Assembly (NCBI GenBank): GCA_038496445.1
Contig: JALMLS010000209.1
Span: 1-43,116, forward strand
Reading direction: 5' to 3'
DNA length: 43,116 bases
From: Trichosphaerium sp. ATCC 40318
Taxonomy: Eukaryota > Discosea > Flabellinia > Trichosidae
In this document: positions 9,401 to 18,267 of the stretch, in pieces
How the letters are laid out: the number at the start of each line of letters is the position of its first letter
Position numbering within the stretch: the first letter of the stretch is position 1
Translations under genes and position numbers: made by a program
Notes under the pieces: generated by a model
Database searches by the model: none
Told to the model about the DNA's origin: nothing
What the model saw: only the letters and a program-made list of their open reading frames with translations

Positions 9401-9683
9401 ATTTGCTTATAGAACAGCTGTACACGAATCAACAGGACAGACACCATTTAAGTTGATATATGGACGTGATGCTAGATTTCCTATAGACTTGAATTTCAAA
9501 ACTGGACTAACAAGGACATCACTTAAAGCTACAACAATCAGAGGACAATATTATGAACGATTTAAACAAACACGTGATTTAGCTAGACAACACAAAAGAA
9601 GAAAACGAAGAAGATGGAAGACAATTACAATCAGAGAAGAACAGAAGAAATATTTACAGTTGGAGATGAAGTTTTATTATTAA
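6456..9683 (+). CDS. pol: Pol, main part: protease C-terminus, RT, RNase H, integrase zinc and core domains
   Basis: A single long frame, open from the right TTAA, with no internal stop. Residue numbers here count from the TTG at 6,522. First comes the rest of the protease (PHEIIFGTD). RT follows with SEWASPVVLVNKNDGTKRFC, motif A as FSKVDGRSGYWQI, MPFGLANAPATFQRFM, and YLDD at about residues 386-389. RNase H has FILQTDAS, a QELLAVV glutamate and FVTDHKPLTWL. The integrase zinc finger has HDDITSAHLG and CPQCQ. The integrase core has D834 (VDILGP), D894 (SDRGTN) and E931 (VERMN), spaced D-x59-D-x36-E. Order RT-RNH-IN is Ty3/gypsy. The frame ends at 9,683 inside the expected C-terminal region, and the C-terminal domain continues in another frame. 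Confidence 0.95.
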   Translation, partial: KPFNLPVFAANKQKLNVAGVLELELAFDDDVKFSPSFLVTKDIPHEIIFGTDTISALGGNLDIDKRVWTLRSGYKVALFDDEDRHTCFVYAPDTFLLPARSQTVLSAPIRDKSKYGIDGRTVITEGIQSGRRRYRAGNSVCTVRKGTAIVTLGNFTEQDIYINKGERIGKLQTVVAAPIAVETKGISEEELEKVPIEDVRWVKEHCKFNKNLKSVQLDRIIRVVAHFRDRFAGKDDKPGLVSNVKHRIEIPEGTKPVHMMPYRVSPQDAKIIKEQLESMLKNEVIRPSKSEWASPVVLVNKNDGTKRFCADYRAVNKLTKKDVYPVPNITDTLHSLAGSVLFSKVDGRSGYWQIENHEESIDKTAFTTKEGLFEFLRMPFGLANAPATFQRFMDVLLSGLRWQCCLVYLDDVIIFSRTFEEHLQHLALVFTRFRDAGYQLKPSKCEFGLEEIEYLGHIVGRYGIKPNPKSVESISKMGKPKGPKEVKRFLGMVGYYSDHIKDLQQITTPLKKLTMKNVPWFWSDECQKVMDLLKKKLMSAPVLAYPDFKKKFILQTDASNDAYSAILSQKGDDGKEHVISYWSKTYTPAEKKYPTYYQELLAVVRGAMHYKHFLQNGLKNDFVTDHKPLTWLMTQKHPKGKCLNWLLDLQQFSFQVIHRAGKNHTNADALTRSPFYACPTIIQKKLTQKINRLQDPQESQITNTPLAVLLNMQAHDNFCSKKILALSNQTLTHGRFTLNPDGILVRLRQNIALPIDNKIPFERFNPKDWLIVVPESLRSDVLYSVHDDITSAHLGITKTYQKLLQRFWWPHMIEDAKDWINSCPQCQKGKKRRQQPHGKPGQFMIFSEPFEQIAVDILGPFHRTDNGNTHIVVFQDYMTKYPEVFAVCDTSAKHIAHLYVDEIICRHGTPGSILSDRGTNLNLSKIISEVNDLLDVERRLTSSYHPQTDGMVERMNSTLLSMIMTLKDKHRSDWDVYLPQLLFAYRTAVHESTGQTPFKLIYGRDARFPIDLNFKTGLTRTSLKATTIRGQYYERFKQTRDLARQHKRRKRRRWKTITIREEQKKYLQLEMKFYY

Positions 9684-10282
9684 GGAAAAGTTACAAGACT
9701 AAAGAAAACCACAAATTGGCACAACGATGGCTAGGACCTTATGCTATAAAAAAGATTAACCCAGTTTCAAAACTATCATACAAACTAGAAGAAATCAAAG
9801 GAGGTATGAGATTAAAACTACCTAATGCTTGGTATCCCATTCAAAGACTAAGACGACATTACAATTCTACATTGAGAAACACCAAACCTATTTTACAGTC
9901 AGAAGATGAAATTCGCGATGATTCTGATGATTATAAGATGGATGATAAGGTAGAAGACAACAGAGATGAACTACAGAACTTTAAAAAAGAGAGGGAGGAA
10001 ATGGATAAAGACGTCTATCCTGAAAATATGAAGAACTTAAAAGATATAATACAACAAATATACAACTCCCTGGAAAAGAAACAATACAAGTCAATCTCAC
10101 GTTTTAAGAAGACAATTACTGATAACTTAGAAACTTTTTGTAGAACAAGTGATCGACACACTGTTCAAAGGATGGTTAAGAAGACAAGATATCAGAACGG
10201 ATTAAGGATGGTTTTATACGCTATTCTTGATGACTTTACAAATCTCTTTGCAAGAGAATTCATTAAGGAGGGAGGAATGTAA
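9605..10282 (+). CDS. pol: Pol, 3' part: integrase C-terminal GPY/F domain plus extension
   Basis: In the -1 frame relative to the preceding ORF. It opens with the basic linker, then FTVGDEVLLLRKSYKTK and RWLGPYAIKKI, the SH3-like GPY/F domain that follows the core in Ty3/gypsy integrases. After PIQRLRRHY it continues about 130 residues: an acidic stretch (EDEIRDDSDDYKMDDK), then a helical basic/acidic domain (NLKDIIQQIYNSLEKKQYKS, KTITDNLETF, YAILDDFTNLFAREFIKE). I do not recognise this extension. The stop TAA (10,280-10,282) lies in the first bases of the 3' LTR, and the PPT is coding. The frame change at about 9,590-9,615 falls in purine-rich sequence (AAAAGAAGAAAACGAAGAAG). A one-base deletion or sequence error is the simplest cause; I see no slippery heptamer in phase. 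Confidence 0.85.
   Translation, partial: TKKMEDNYNQRRTEEIFTVGDEVLLLRKSYKTKENHKLAQRWLGPYAIKKINPVSKLSYKLEEIKGGMRLKLPNAWYPIQRLRRHYNSTLRNTKPILQSEDEIRDDSDDYKMDDKVEDNRDELQNFKKEREEMDKDVYPENMKNLKDIIQQIYNSLEKKQYKSISRFKKTITDNLETFCRTSDRHTVQRMVKKTRYQNGLRMVLYAILDDFTNLFAREFIKEGGM
10265..10277 (+). other. Polypurine tract
   Basis: AAGGAGGGAGGAA lies directly against the 3' LTR, as needed to prime plus-strand DNA synthesis. Confidence 0.9.
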
Positions 10283-10460
10283 CGATTAGAATTCGTATGG
10301 AACTCGGAGAGAACTCATACTGAATCACAAGAAGAACAATCAATGACAAGTATAAATTATACGAAATTTCCCTTGAATTTCTATCAGTTACCTTTCCCGA
10401 CTAAGCCTGTAAATATTAATAAATTACAACTTACAAACGCATCACAACTGTTCTGTTACA
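10278..10460 (+). repeat. 3' LTR, 183 bp
   Basis: TGTAACGATT...CTGTTACA. Same length as the 5' LTR, and by eye no mismatch between them. Followed at once by the AGCGA target duplication. Confidence 0.96.
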
Positions 10461-11415
10461 AGCGAAACAAGCACGAAACGGTTTTTCAAAATACAGTGTG
10501 AAAACAAAGAAAAACCCTTGGTTGGCAAAACCTATTTTCTTTGTAGTTTGTAGTAATGTAGAACGCTTTGTTTTCGCGGACTATTTTTTAACCCGAAAGG
10601 GAACACAAAGTATTATTATAACTACATTATCAAAACGAGAACCGGCAACGAATTCGTCGACCAGTTTTTACGCCAGGCAGACGCTGTAGTCACTTGTGGT
10701 TTTTTGTGTGATCACATGTTGAAATAGATTTTTTTCTCTTGCGTCTGTTGTTATTTTCTATCTTCCACTGGTTTCGTTTGTAACACTTTAGATTGGCAGG
10801 GTAGGCGATGGCTATTTAAATTGCACTGTTTTTGCGCTAAACAGAACCAACAACACTGGGGCATGAAAACGGCACCAAAGAACTCTTTACGCACCACAAT
10901 GCTACTCTACTCTCCGAAGAACATGTACTACAACAGTTTTTTTCTGCTATTTTGTGTATCTACGACGTAGAAGATTAATAGAGTGCCAACAAGGCGTTGT
11001 ATTGAAATAATTTTAGTGTGCGGTTGTTATTGATCATAAAGAATGCTTCCCTACGTCTCATAGACGTCACCGCTTCGTTCCAATTTGTTTTTGTTGAGGG
11101 TTTGGTAATTTACTGTGGTTACTTTGTAATCAAGCTAACATGCAGTCTGTACATTGCCCTACCACGGCGGATACCCGATATATAGTGTTACTAGTATTGA
11201 GCACTAACAACCATCAGTATTTTGCAACAACTTTTTTTTTGACATGACGTGTGCCTATGATCTTTGTAGCAACCATGAACGCTTCCACCCATTTGTTGTC
11301 TAAACCTTAATGATGTAGTATCCGCAATCCGTGTCATTCAGGTTTGAATAGTTGGATCTAGTTTATATGCTCTCCTCCGTGTACAGCTTCGCTTTGGTAG
11401 CTTGTTTCATTCAAT
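10461..11415. repeat. Unit A continued: non-coding segment matching unit B
   Basis: Resumes the segment broken by the retrotransposon and aligns with 24,871-25,745 in unit B, with indels. Shared landmarks are CCCTTGGTTGGCAAAACC, GGCGGATAC, and GCAACCATGAACGCTTCC. Unit A has about 300 bp here (10,690-11,000) that B largely lacks. No convincing ORF. Short minus-strand open stretches (for example AFMVATKIIG near 25,450 in unit B) could be transposase debris. Confidence 0.6.
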
Positions 11416-11703
11416 ATGAGGCTCCTTGATACGGTAACATATATGTTTAGAAGTCAAAAATTGGTTTATCTTTTTTTTTTTTTTGGGTTTTTTCTTCTTC
11501 GCTTTTTTACTGTGTTTGTAGATGGAGAACTCGCTAAGAAGCATTATGAACATATGCAAAATAAGATAGAGGCTCTTGAGAAACAAAATCAAGAGCTTGC
11601 TAGCAAGGTCAAGAACCAAATGACTGAACAAGAGCTCATGATTAAAAGATTGAAAGAAGAAAATGAACGTCTCCGAGAAAAGACAGTCTGCTTTTTTTTG
11701 TGA
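11416..11703 (+). pseudogene. Coiled-coil exon remnant
   Basis: A T-rich stretch ending TGTTTGTAG at 11,512-11,520 looks like a short intron with its acceptor. After it, 11,521-11,690 encodes a strong coiled coil with heptad-like Leu/Glu/Lys spacing (HMQNKIEALEKQNQELASKV and MIKRLKEENERLREK). Unit B lacks exactly this part: the sequence there goes from the upstream flank straight to the T-run and GACGTCTAC. The ankyrin-PARP genes downstream also end in coiled coils (for example LLEENKRLQQ), so this may be a relic of the same gene family. There is no proven start or stop, and the following T-run codes for Phe by chance. Confidence 0.45.
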
Positions 11704-12114
11704 CGTCTACAAAAACGTTTTCTCGTTCAATGAAAACCAAGTGGAGAAAATATTTTTATTGCAGTTTTATACGCACATATACATGTCGCATTAGTGTGCA
11801 AAGAATCAGGTCAAAAATCGATTTTTCAAGCCAGATATTATGACTTCTTTATGGTTTTTTTGAGCCAAAAACGAGGAATGTTTACAAATCTTTTTCTCAT
11901 TGAAAATACAAAACAGTGTGTATTGACATGTAGATCTGTTGTGGAAAAAATCAGAACTGAACTTGAATGTGTTTGCCATAAATGGTACCTTTCTTATTTT
12001 TTTCTGTATTTTCGCTGTGAAAATTTGTTGTGTCATTGGCAGGATGTTATGGATTTATTTGAGCACACTGACCATTCAAAGATACCGACGGTAATAATAG
12101 TATTTACATGCTGA
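11704..12114 (+). pseudogene. Exon-like remnants upstream of PARP-like piece (unit A)
   Basis: Two short exon-like stretches: one ends CVCHKW before GTACCTTTC (about 11,935-11,991), and another, DVMDLFEHTDHSKIPT, runs from about 12,043 (after TTGGCAG) to 12,091 (before GTAATA). The intron between is about 51 nt, the usual size here. Conserved in unit B (26,030-26,197). The following block reads like a decayed PARP catalytic domain, so these may be the exons that preceded it. The peptides are not diagnostic by themselves. Confidence 0.35.
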
Positions 12115-12284
12115 TGTCTCAACCTTTTAGTCGTTATGGTGACCGTTACAGGTCCATCGCTGCAGTATTTTATGCAGTTACAATATGTTCCTTTGAACTT
12201 TGTTCATGTTTGCATAGCTCTTTTCTAGTGTTATCAACCTTATTATTTGCTTCTTGTAACTCTAGTTCAATTCCATGTTACATT

Positions 12285-12890
12285 AACACTCTTGTCTAGG
12301 GATATTTATTTTCCATGAAATCAGCTTACAGTAATGTAAGGTTGGTTTTTGGAATTGTCAGTTTGTTGGATGATGGTTACCTTTTGGTCAGGGATATACT
12401 TTGCAGTACACTACAAAATACACAGTGCTCTCATACCTACTTCTTACACTTAGAGAAGTATAAACCATGATTGTTCATATGATATTTAGGAAAGAATGAA
12501 AAAAACTCATCTTGAGTCTTGTCACTCCTGGCAATACCATAGGTTTGGTTACTATGTAAGTGGTCCCAACAACTCAAGTATAGACATTTAGCAGGAGTTT
12601 ACAATAGTATAAAAAATATGCAGTAAACCTCTGGATGTATATCCTGTAAGTACACAAACAAGTCTTTACTTTGAACTAGCTACTAATTATGAAAGGCACA
12701 AGCACCGACAAGTTAAGAGAACAGCCAATAAAATCAGCCTACTACCAAGTTCATTACAAATTGATAGCTAGGGAAAGACCTCTTGAAGACATGTTGGTAA
12801 GCAATGTCAAAAACCAATTTATGATATTTCTGTTGAGATTTCAAAGTATAGAGCTCTATGCGTTGGTAGCTTCACTTGTATTTCTTTAGA
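12285..12890 (+). pseudogene. Decayed PARP catalytic-domain fragment (unit A)
   Basis: Read across frames, pieces line up in order with the intact PARP domain at 33,767-34,240. A VFGIVSLLDDGY-like stretch matches AGFGVISSLDAGYYGQG. A segment like NEKTLILSLVTP matches NKKTLVLSLVTPGN. DKLREQPIKSAYYQVHY matches SNLVGKPIKAGYQSHY. The His and Tyr positions of the triad are lost or changed and stops separate the pieces, so it cannot be functional. The unit B copy is 26,395-26,870. This ties the duplicated unit to the ankyrin-PARP genes at the right end of the window. The identification rests on collinear short matches. Confidence 0.5.
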
Positions 12891-13745
12891 AAAATATTTG
12901 AAAAAGTCAACAATTAATGGCTGCACTGAGAGTAGGCTCCGTACCTGTAACGCCTCTTGCTGACACTGTAAAAGAGTACTTAAACCATCCAGTACGCAGA
13001 AGGCATCACAAAAAGTACTAAAGGAGAATGTAGGACACCATTGACATGCCGTCTGCCATGACACATCCAGTCACACCTCGAGATAGTATAAAAGCAATGG
13101 TAATCTGTTCAGTATGTACTTCACCATGCAATTTTTATTGGCTACCTTGTTTCTGTCTATGTGTCAATAAAGGTATCCTTCACCTATACTATTCTTTATG
13201 TATAAAATGAACATCTTAGGTACATATTATAACTGGAACTATACCAGACGCTATTCAGGGATTTGTAACAACAAGGTGCTTCTCCCTTGTTTCTACAAGG
13301 AATAAATGGCAAAAAAAAGTTTCTCCAAAAGTAATAGTTTGGTGTCAGTGGTAGATGTTACTCTATGTTCCTTAGTTATAAACAGAATAGCTTATCTATG
13401 CGTGCTGTTAAAAGAACTAGTGCTATTTCTTGTTCTCATTTTAGAGACCAAAATGAGTATCAGAACATTAAATTATTTCACCTGCAACTTACTTTTGCAA
13501 ACAATGATCGAGATTTATTATATATCTCGCTTGTTGTAATAAATTCTCTAGCAATAATATTCTTCCACTCGCATGATCTATGACGGAAATAGGGAAGAAC
13601 CATCTTTTGTCCTAAAATGCGGAGTAAGTGCGGTGACTTCTCAAAGACGCTTCAAAATCTAACGTAAAGAAAGTTTCTCGGTGCGTTTTAATAAAACTAC
13701 GGCGAAAGGTCTGTATTTCAAAGTCTTTTTTGGGCAAACCAAATA
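12891..13745. other. Unit A-only sequence, no recognised gene
   Basis: Not matched in unit B, where the PARP-like piece joins almost directly to the next shared block. A few open stretches of 60-80 codons exist on both strands (for example 13,306-13,539), none with recognisable motifs or supporting splice sites. B may have lost this segment by deletion, or it may be an insertion in A; I see no clear terminal repeats. Confidence 0.4.
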
Positions 13746-15130
13746 ATACAATCTCATGTATAAAACAAACCTATTCCTTTCAATGATGCGTATTTTTGGG
13801 CGTCACGTTACACTTGATGTTATGTTAAGCCAAAATTGCGTAAAGTTTGACACATGTCAAAATGTCTACATTTTTGTCGATGCCTTTTTGCGGGTATGTA
13901 CATTAGGATGTGAATACCTAGTGTGCTAGGCGGTTTTTTTCAATCCAATTGGAGAGCTGCAGTACCGATAGCACTAATTAGGAATAAAACTACGACTAAA
14001 GTCTGATTTCAAAGAACACTGAGCGAATGTGACAAATGTTAGATTTGATTTCTCTTGTTACTTTTCTAACCATGTTACCAAGTTAGCGCGCAATCGACTA
14101 CAATTCAGAGGAATAAACGTAGTGTTAAAAGTCCACAGACTTTCTAAAAACAAATAGCCTAGACAAGAACAGACGCACACAAAAACTGTTGATCGCTGGG
14201 CACAAGAAGTCTAGCTAGTCGTTGTCTACTAACAGCGAACTTTTTAAAAGCTATAACATCCAAAGTATGGGACGATGCAACTAACGCAATATGTACATAA
14301 TCAGTATAGTGCAATGCAGGAGCGACCAAAGTTAATTTACTTGTACACGCACGGAATGTGTGTTTTCTCTGCTAGAGTACTTGTGCTTTGCAACCCTTAT
14401 CGTCTTGGGGTGGCGAGTTACGCTTTGGCTGATAGCTACTACGATATTTCACACGGCGTAGAAAGATGAATTTACTGAGCAAAGACCTAGTACTAGTAAC
14501 ATGAAAAGCTACTAATTGTTATTGAGAAAGAACTTACAAAACTACCGGTAAAGAAAAAGCATGACTTTGCTTCTTGTGGAGGAAAGAACTACGCTGCAAC
14601 AACATGGAGTACTGGCTGAACTCTGTTTAGCCTTTATTGTAGAGGTATCCCATTCGTAGGTGATAAGGGTTTACTGTTACCCGTGCAGCTCCGTTGTGGT
14701 TTATTCTTTTCGCCATCATACTGACAAAGCACCAGCGAGCGATCCTTTGAAAAAGGCTCTCCCTCAAACCATCTTATAATTTTGTGAGCTGTTTTATTGT
14801 AACGTTGCAAACATGCGCGCATACAAGTGTTGAGGGTGCAATTGTGCTATTGCAAACCATAAAATGGCCGTTTGCCACAAAACTAATCGCCCGTACGTTT
14901 ACGCAATCAAAAAACGCTGTGATGTTCTGTACGAAAGCTTCAATTAGAGCTCTATCACTTGGTAGTTTCAACACAAATAGGCCTCTCCTTGCATAAGCCA
15001 GCAACGGATGTAAAATCTATCGCTCGCGCATAATGCAAGTAGAAAATAGGAGCGGGCTGGCAATTGCCGTGCCAAAGCTCCAAATAGGTCTATCGTTCGT
15101 TTCAGTGTAACAATCGTGGTTTCAAACTGC
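13746..15130. repeat. Unit A non-coding block matching 26,870-28,230
   Basis: Long alignable stretch with unit B (for example TGACACATGTCAAAATGT, TTCAATCCAATTGGAGAGCTGCAGT, GGTGATAAGGGTTTACTG), with dispersed substitutions and small indels. About 14,600-15,000 is the best conserved part. A diverged third version of that part lies near 19,420-19,600. Open stretches in it are broken differently in A and B, which argues against a conserved protein. Function unknown. Confidence 0.55.
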
Positions 15131-15815
15131 ACTGTTTCATTGCACTGCTTAATAATGAAGGCACATGGTCATAGTGCAAACGTTAGAACTAGTTTTGCAT
15201 TATGTATTTCCTTTGAGTAGATATCGCGTGTACGGAATCAACAACCATAATTCCCAGGCTCGACAAAAGTAGATAAATTACATCAGTAGTACAAACGCTT
15301 GGCGTATGTCAAACAAATTTCAAACTACTTCTAATATGTTCTTTATTGTTTTGCAATTTTCTAAAAGCACACTTTGAGTTAGCAAGCCTTATTACTTTCT
15401 ACATCCGTTGTTGCTCCGAAGTACTGAACAATAGAAGTTGCAAAGAACTGGTTTTTCATTCTGGAATTTTTTAAGCTTTATTATTTTCTAATCACTCAGG
15501 ATTTGTCGATTTGTCAGTCTATCAATGAGTATGTCTTTGTTTCCTTGCTTTTTGAGGCAATATACTACAATATCCTTGTAAGAATACTTTTTTTAATGTT
15601 TTCAACCTTTCTGGGGTCACGTGAGCGCGTCCTTCTGTAACTTTGTTGTTTTTTACAAGAATCACATCCATTGTTCAGCCTTAGACTTTTTCCTCAACGT
15701 CTTATCGTCCCAATTGAGGCATTCAGAGTGGAACCATAGATTGTAGTGATCACATAGAATCATCAGGTTGCCTTCAACTTCTTTTCTGTCATGTTGACAG
15801 TCTTCAAAGCATGGT
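15131..15815. other. Unit A segment, partly shared with unit B, no gene recognised
   Basis: Patches match 28,560-28,740 and about 29,120-29,160. The rest (about 15,540-15,800) is specific to A. I find no ORF of note, tRNA-like fold or array in it. Confidence 0.35.
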
Positions 15816-15819
15816 TTTG

Positions 15820-16262
15820 TTGCTATTCTCCACTTATTTAAAGGTAGATTTTATCCAAGTTTATCAAATAGTTTCTTCTTGTGGGTGCTTGGAAGAGCAA
15901 CAGTAACGACTCCAGTTTTACTTTGTTGAGAATGCACAGCTACCCAATCTACAAATTGATTCTCCATGAATCTCGAATCCAGTACTTATTTTATTGTTCA
16001 AATTTTAGAATCAATTTTTTTGCAGCATACAGGAAAAACTGGCTGCGACCCCAGTGAGGAATGATACCGAGTATGTAAGGCTTTTTACCATATTTTTCGC
16101 AGAATAGAGCTTGTACATAGATCATCAAACCATTTGGATGTGGTTTTCCTTTTATGCACTAAATAACATCATCATAATTTCTTTCGCCACTTCTTTGCTC
16201 ACAAAGCCACATTGTTCCTATAAACTTCATAACTTCCTTAGGTTTGATTGCAGTGTCCCACC
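15820..16262 (-). pseudogene. Transposase-like remnant, unit A copy
   Basis: The minus strand carries a decayed version of the protein piece seen better in unit B at 29,338-29,800: KPKEVMKF, a GKPHPNGLMIYV-like strand, KKPYILGIIPHWG, and FMENQFVDW. The spacing of a KPH..G strand followed by a VVLDSRF aspartate resembles the DDE fold of piggyBac-type transposases. Frameshifts and a degraded middle (the AAKN region) make it inactive. The family call is tentative. Confidence 0.35.
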
Positions 16263-16400
16263 TGGTTTTTTTTTCGACCTTGCGAGCACGTGGTCATTTT
16301 TTTTTTTGAATCAAACGCGAATAGATATGTAAGAAGCACACCATCAGTCCGTTTGATTCGTGAAAAATGATGCAAGTATGGTTGGGATATTTGCAAAACA

Positions 16401-16661
16401 TTAGGTAGAGTTATTTTCCCTTCCAACGTAAAGTAGCTCAGTTCTTATCGTAGATCCGTTACCTGGTAAGAAATTATTTACTACTAACCTCATCGTAACC
16501 TGGTTATTCTTGGCATTCTTATCAAATGGTGTTGGAAACTCTATAATCGCGCCAGACATGGGATGGGTTTTTTCCGGCTCTCTGTTGTCAGGCAATTCAT
16601 CAAACATGACGTATATGAAAACTGTATTAATATTGGATTCTGTCACTGTGCGGTCAGCCAT
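16401..16661 (-). CDS. Orphan 86-codon ORF
   Basis: From ATG at 16,661 to TAG at 16,401 with no interruption, beginning MADRTVTESNINTVFIYVMF and containing FPTPFDKNAKNN and MRLVVNNFLPGNG. Composition looks protein-like rather than low-complexity. I recognise no domain. It has no counterpart in unit B, where the transposase-like block is followed by different sequence, and it ends about 140 bp before the transposase remnant on the same strand. It could be a small gene, an exon, or another fragment of mobile DNA. Confidence 0.35.
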   Translation of the reverse strand: MADRTVTESNINTVFIYVMFDELPDNREPEKTHPMSGAIIEFPTPFDKNAKNNQVTMRLVVNNFLPGNGSTIRTELLYVGRENNST

Positions 16662-16937
16662 AAGGCTTTACCTACCACTGAACTTTGTAACTGTATTCTT
16701 TTAACCTTAGACTAAATAAAATCAAATCAAAAATCAAATTGTGATAATCCGAAGATCCGAAGAGATGATGCAATTAAGAATAAAAAGAGCTTAAAAGAGA
16801 ACTACAATTTCGTATTGTAAGTCGCTTGTAACAATAACTTCAATAGTCATTGCTACGCAGGACAATGAAGCAGAGTTATTGTGGGAAAATGAGAAAAATA
16901 ACAACGTAAAGGCGGGCTTACTAACTCATTACCCAAC

Positions 16938-17672
16938 ATGGCCTACCAGTGGCACAACAAGGGATTTGACTCTAAGGGCAAAATGCATGAGCTTATTCAA
17001 ACTCCTACAGGGGAGTTTAGGCTCAAGGATTTAAAGGCTCAGAGGACTTTTGTTTATGAAGGGAAAAAACAAGGTATCCATATTTAATCATATATTTTAA
17101 TCATATAATAATTTTAAATGCCTTGAAACCTCAAAATAGGGTTGTTATGGGGCCTAAGCGTGTATTGGCTCATGACTTCAGCTGGATTCCAAAGGAGATA
17201 GTGGAGGAAAACTACTCTTACATTTATTATTACGGCAATTGGAATAGTAAGTAGTTTTTTTTTTGTATGGGTTACCTTTACCTTATTTGGTAACTGACTG
17301 CATATTGTAGGGAAAGGCACTTGCTACATAGCACACCCCTCCACTGTCCGCATCAATAGGCTACTACTATGCTAAGTGGAGCAATGCTGGAGTATACATT
17401 AACCTTCTACATTTGTTTATGGAGAGGGAATATGATGTTACCATTTATGATACTGATGCTGATGGGGAGTGGGTAGTATGACCGGTGTTCCTAGAGATGA
17501 GATAGATGGCAGTCATTTGTGCCATTGTAAGGGCTGTATGACTAAAGGCCATCAAGCTTTTGAGCCTTTTACTGTAAACACCAGTAGAAGAGCATGCCAA
17601 ATTGCTGGAAAATGTTCTATGGACCACAGCTACGTTTCTTGTGTGAACTGCGTTTTTGGTAGATATGAATAA
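16938..17672 (+). pseudogene. Orphan multi-exon gene with a Cys-rich C-terminus, probably damaged
   Basis: ATG at 16,938 opens MAYQWHNKGFDSKGKMHELI and runs to a GT donor after KKQG at about 17,072. A T/A-rich intron of about 70 nt ends at AAAATAG near 17,140. The next exon reads VVMGPKRVLAHDFSW up to YYYGNWN, then GTAAGTAG...TTGTAG forms a 60-nt intron. The last part reads KGTCYIAHPSTVRIN and, after a frame change, WSNAGVYINLLHLFMEREYD and TIYDTDADGEW, then, in another frame, a Cys/His-rich end (CHCKGCMTKGHQ, CSMDHSYVSCVNC) closing in TAA. The phase across the first intron and the two later frame changes do not agree, so it looks broken. Only in unit A. No family recognised; the Cys/His cluster suggests metal binding. 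Confidence 0.4.
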
Positions 17673-17689
17673 ATGGGTTTTTTTTTTTT

Positions 17690-18023
17690 TTGACTATGGT
17701 TACCTTTCCTTTTTTACACGCGGACCCAAGCCATTGCCTGAAGCCGAGAGTTATAAGAAAAGAAATCTTATTTTCAGTACATTCGCAATTTTGATCTTAT
17801 TGCTACTGCTGGATTATGTTGTATCACCATTGGACACGAGTTCACTAAGGTTTATAGTCTGCTTTTACATTGGTTTGTTAAAACAAGTTGTAGGCAGTAC
17901 CAACAACTATGTAAAGTTGTTGCAAAAGTACTGATTCACTCGTTACATGTGCCGTTATGACAGCTTTGGATAACTTTGGAAGATAGCTCAATATCATACC
18001 GCAACGAACGTATTGTGTATTAC
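17690..18023. repeat. Unit A block matching 30,440-30,985
   Basis: Shared with unit B (GCAATTNTNATCTTATTGCT and GACAGCTTTGGATAACTTT landmarks). An ORF at 17,656-17,934 here contains a hydrophobic run, but the frame is not kept in B, so I do not call a protein. B has the 261-bp MITE in this block. Confidence 0.5.
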
Positions 18024-18267
18024 GACAATAAAGGCAATGAAAACTAAAATCGCTTGGTTTGCTCTTTAAACCTGCAATGTAACTAGTAAGCTCTAATTAT
18101 AATTAGCGCGTAGATAGCGTTTAATGGCGTAGTTGGTTGCTATTTCATACTTTATGTTTTAATCTTTCGCTCCATTACGCTATATTTTAATTGCTACGAT
18201 ACGTGACAGAAGCGTCGGATAGAAAAAAAAACCTTATAAACAAATACAGTGAGCAAAAATCTATCTT
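18024..18267. repeat. 244-bp direct repeat, left copy
   Basis: Runs from GACAATAAAGGC to AAATCTATCTT. The copy at 18,885-19,128 has the same length and, by my reading, one difference (TTACG versus TTACC). Unit B has one diverged copy at about 30,985-31,217. In A the two copies flank a poly(A)-ended insertion. Confidence 0.9.

Larger units (their letters stand above)
3647..10460 (+). mobile_element. Young Ty3/gypsy LTR retrotransposon, carrying a nested insertion
   Basis: The element is complete: 5' LTR, PBS, gag, frameshift signal, pol (protease, RT, RNase H, integrase), a polypurine tract and 3' LTR. It spans 6,814 bp, of which 1,116 bp plus one TTAA belong to an element inserted in pol. 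The two LTRs are both 183 bp and I find no difference between them, which points to very recent insertion. It sits inside an older duplicated segment. There is no env-like ORF. The short LTRs and a Gag with two zinc knuckles suggest a Mag-like or related lineage, but a tree is required. The pol interruption and the frame change near 9,600 mean this copy is probably not autonomous now. Confidence 0.96.

Noticed and set aside
10283-10460. Search for an env-like gene after pol
   Set aside because: Pol runs into the 3' LTR, so there is no room for a further gene.
13306-13583. Two overlapping ORFs of 77 and 72 codons
   Set aside because: No motifs, no splice support, absent from unit B, and composition typical of AT-rich chance ORFs.
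17656-17934. Possible membrane protein with an FAILILLLLLDYV run
   Set aside because: The frame is not maintained in the matching unit B sequence and begins in a T-run.
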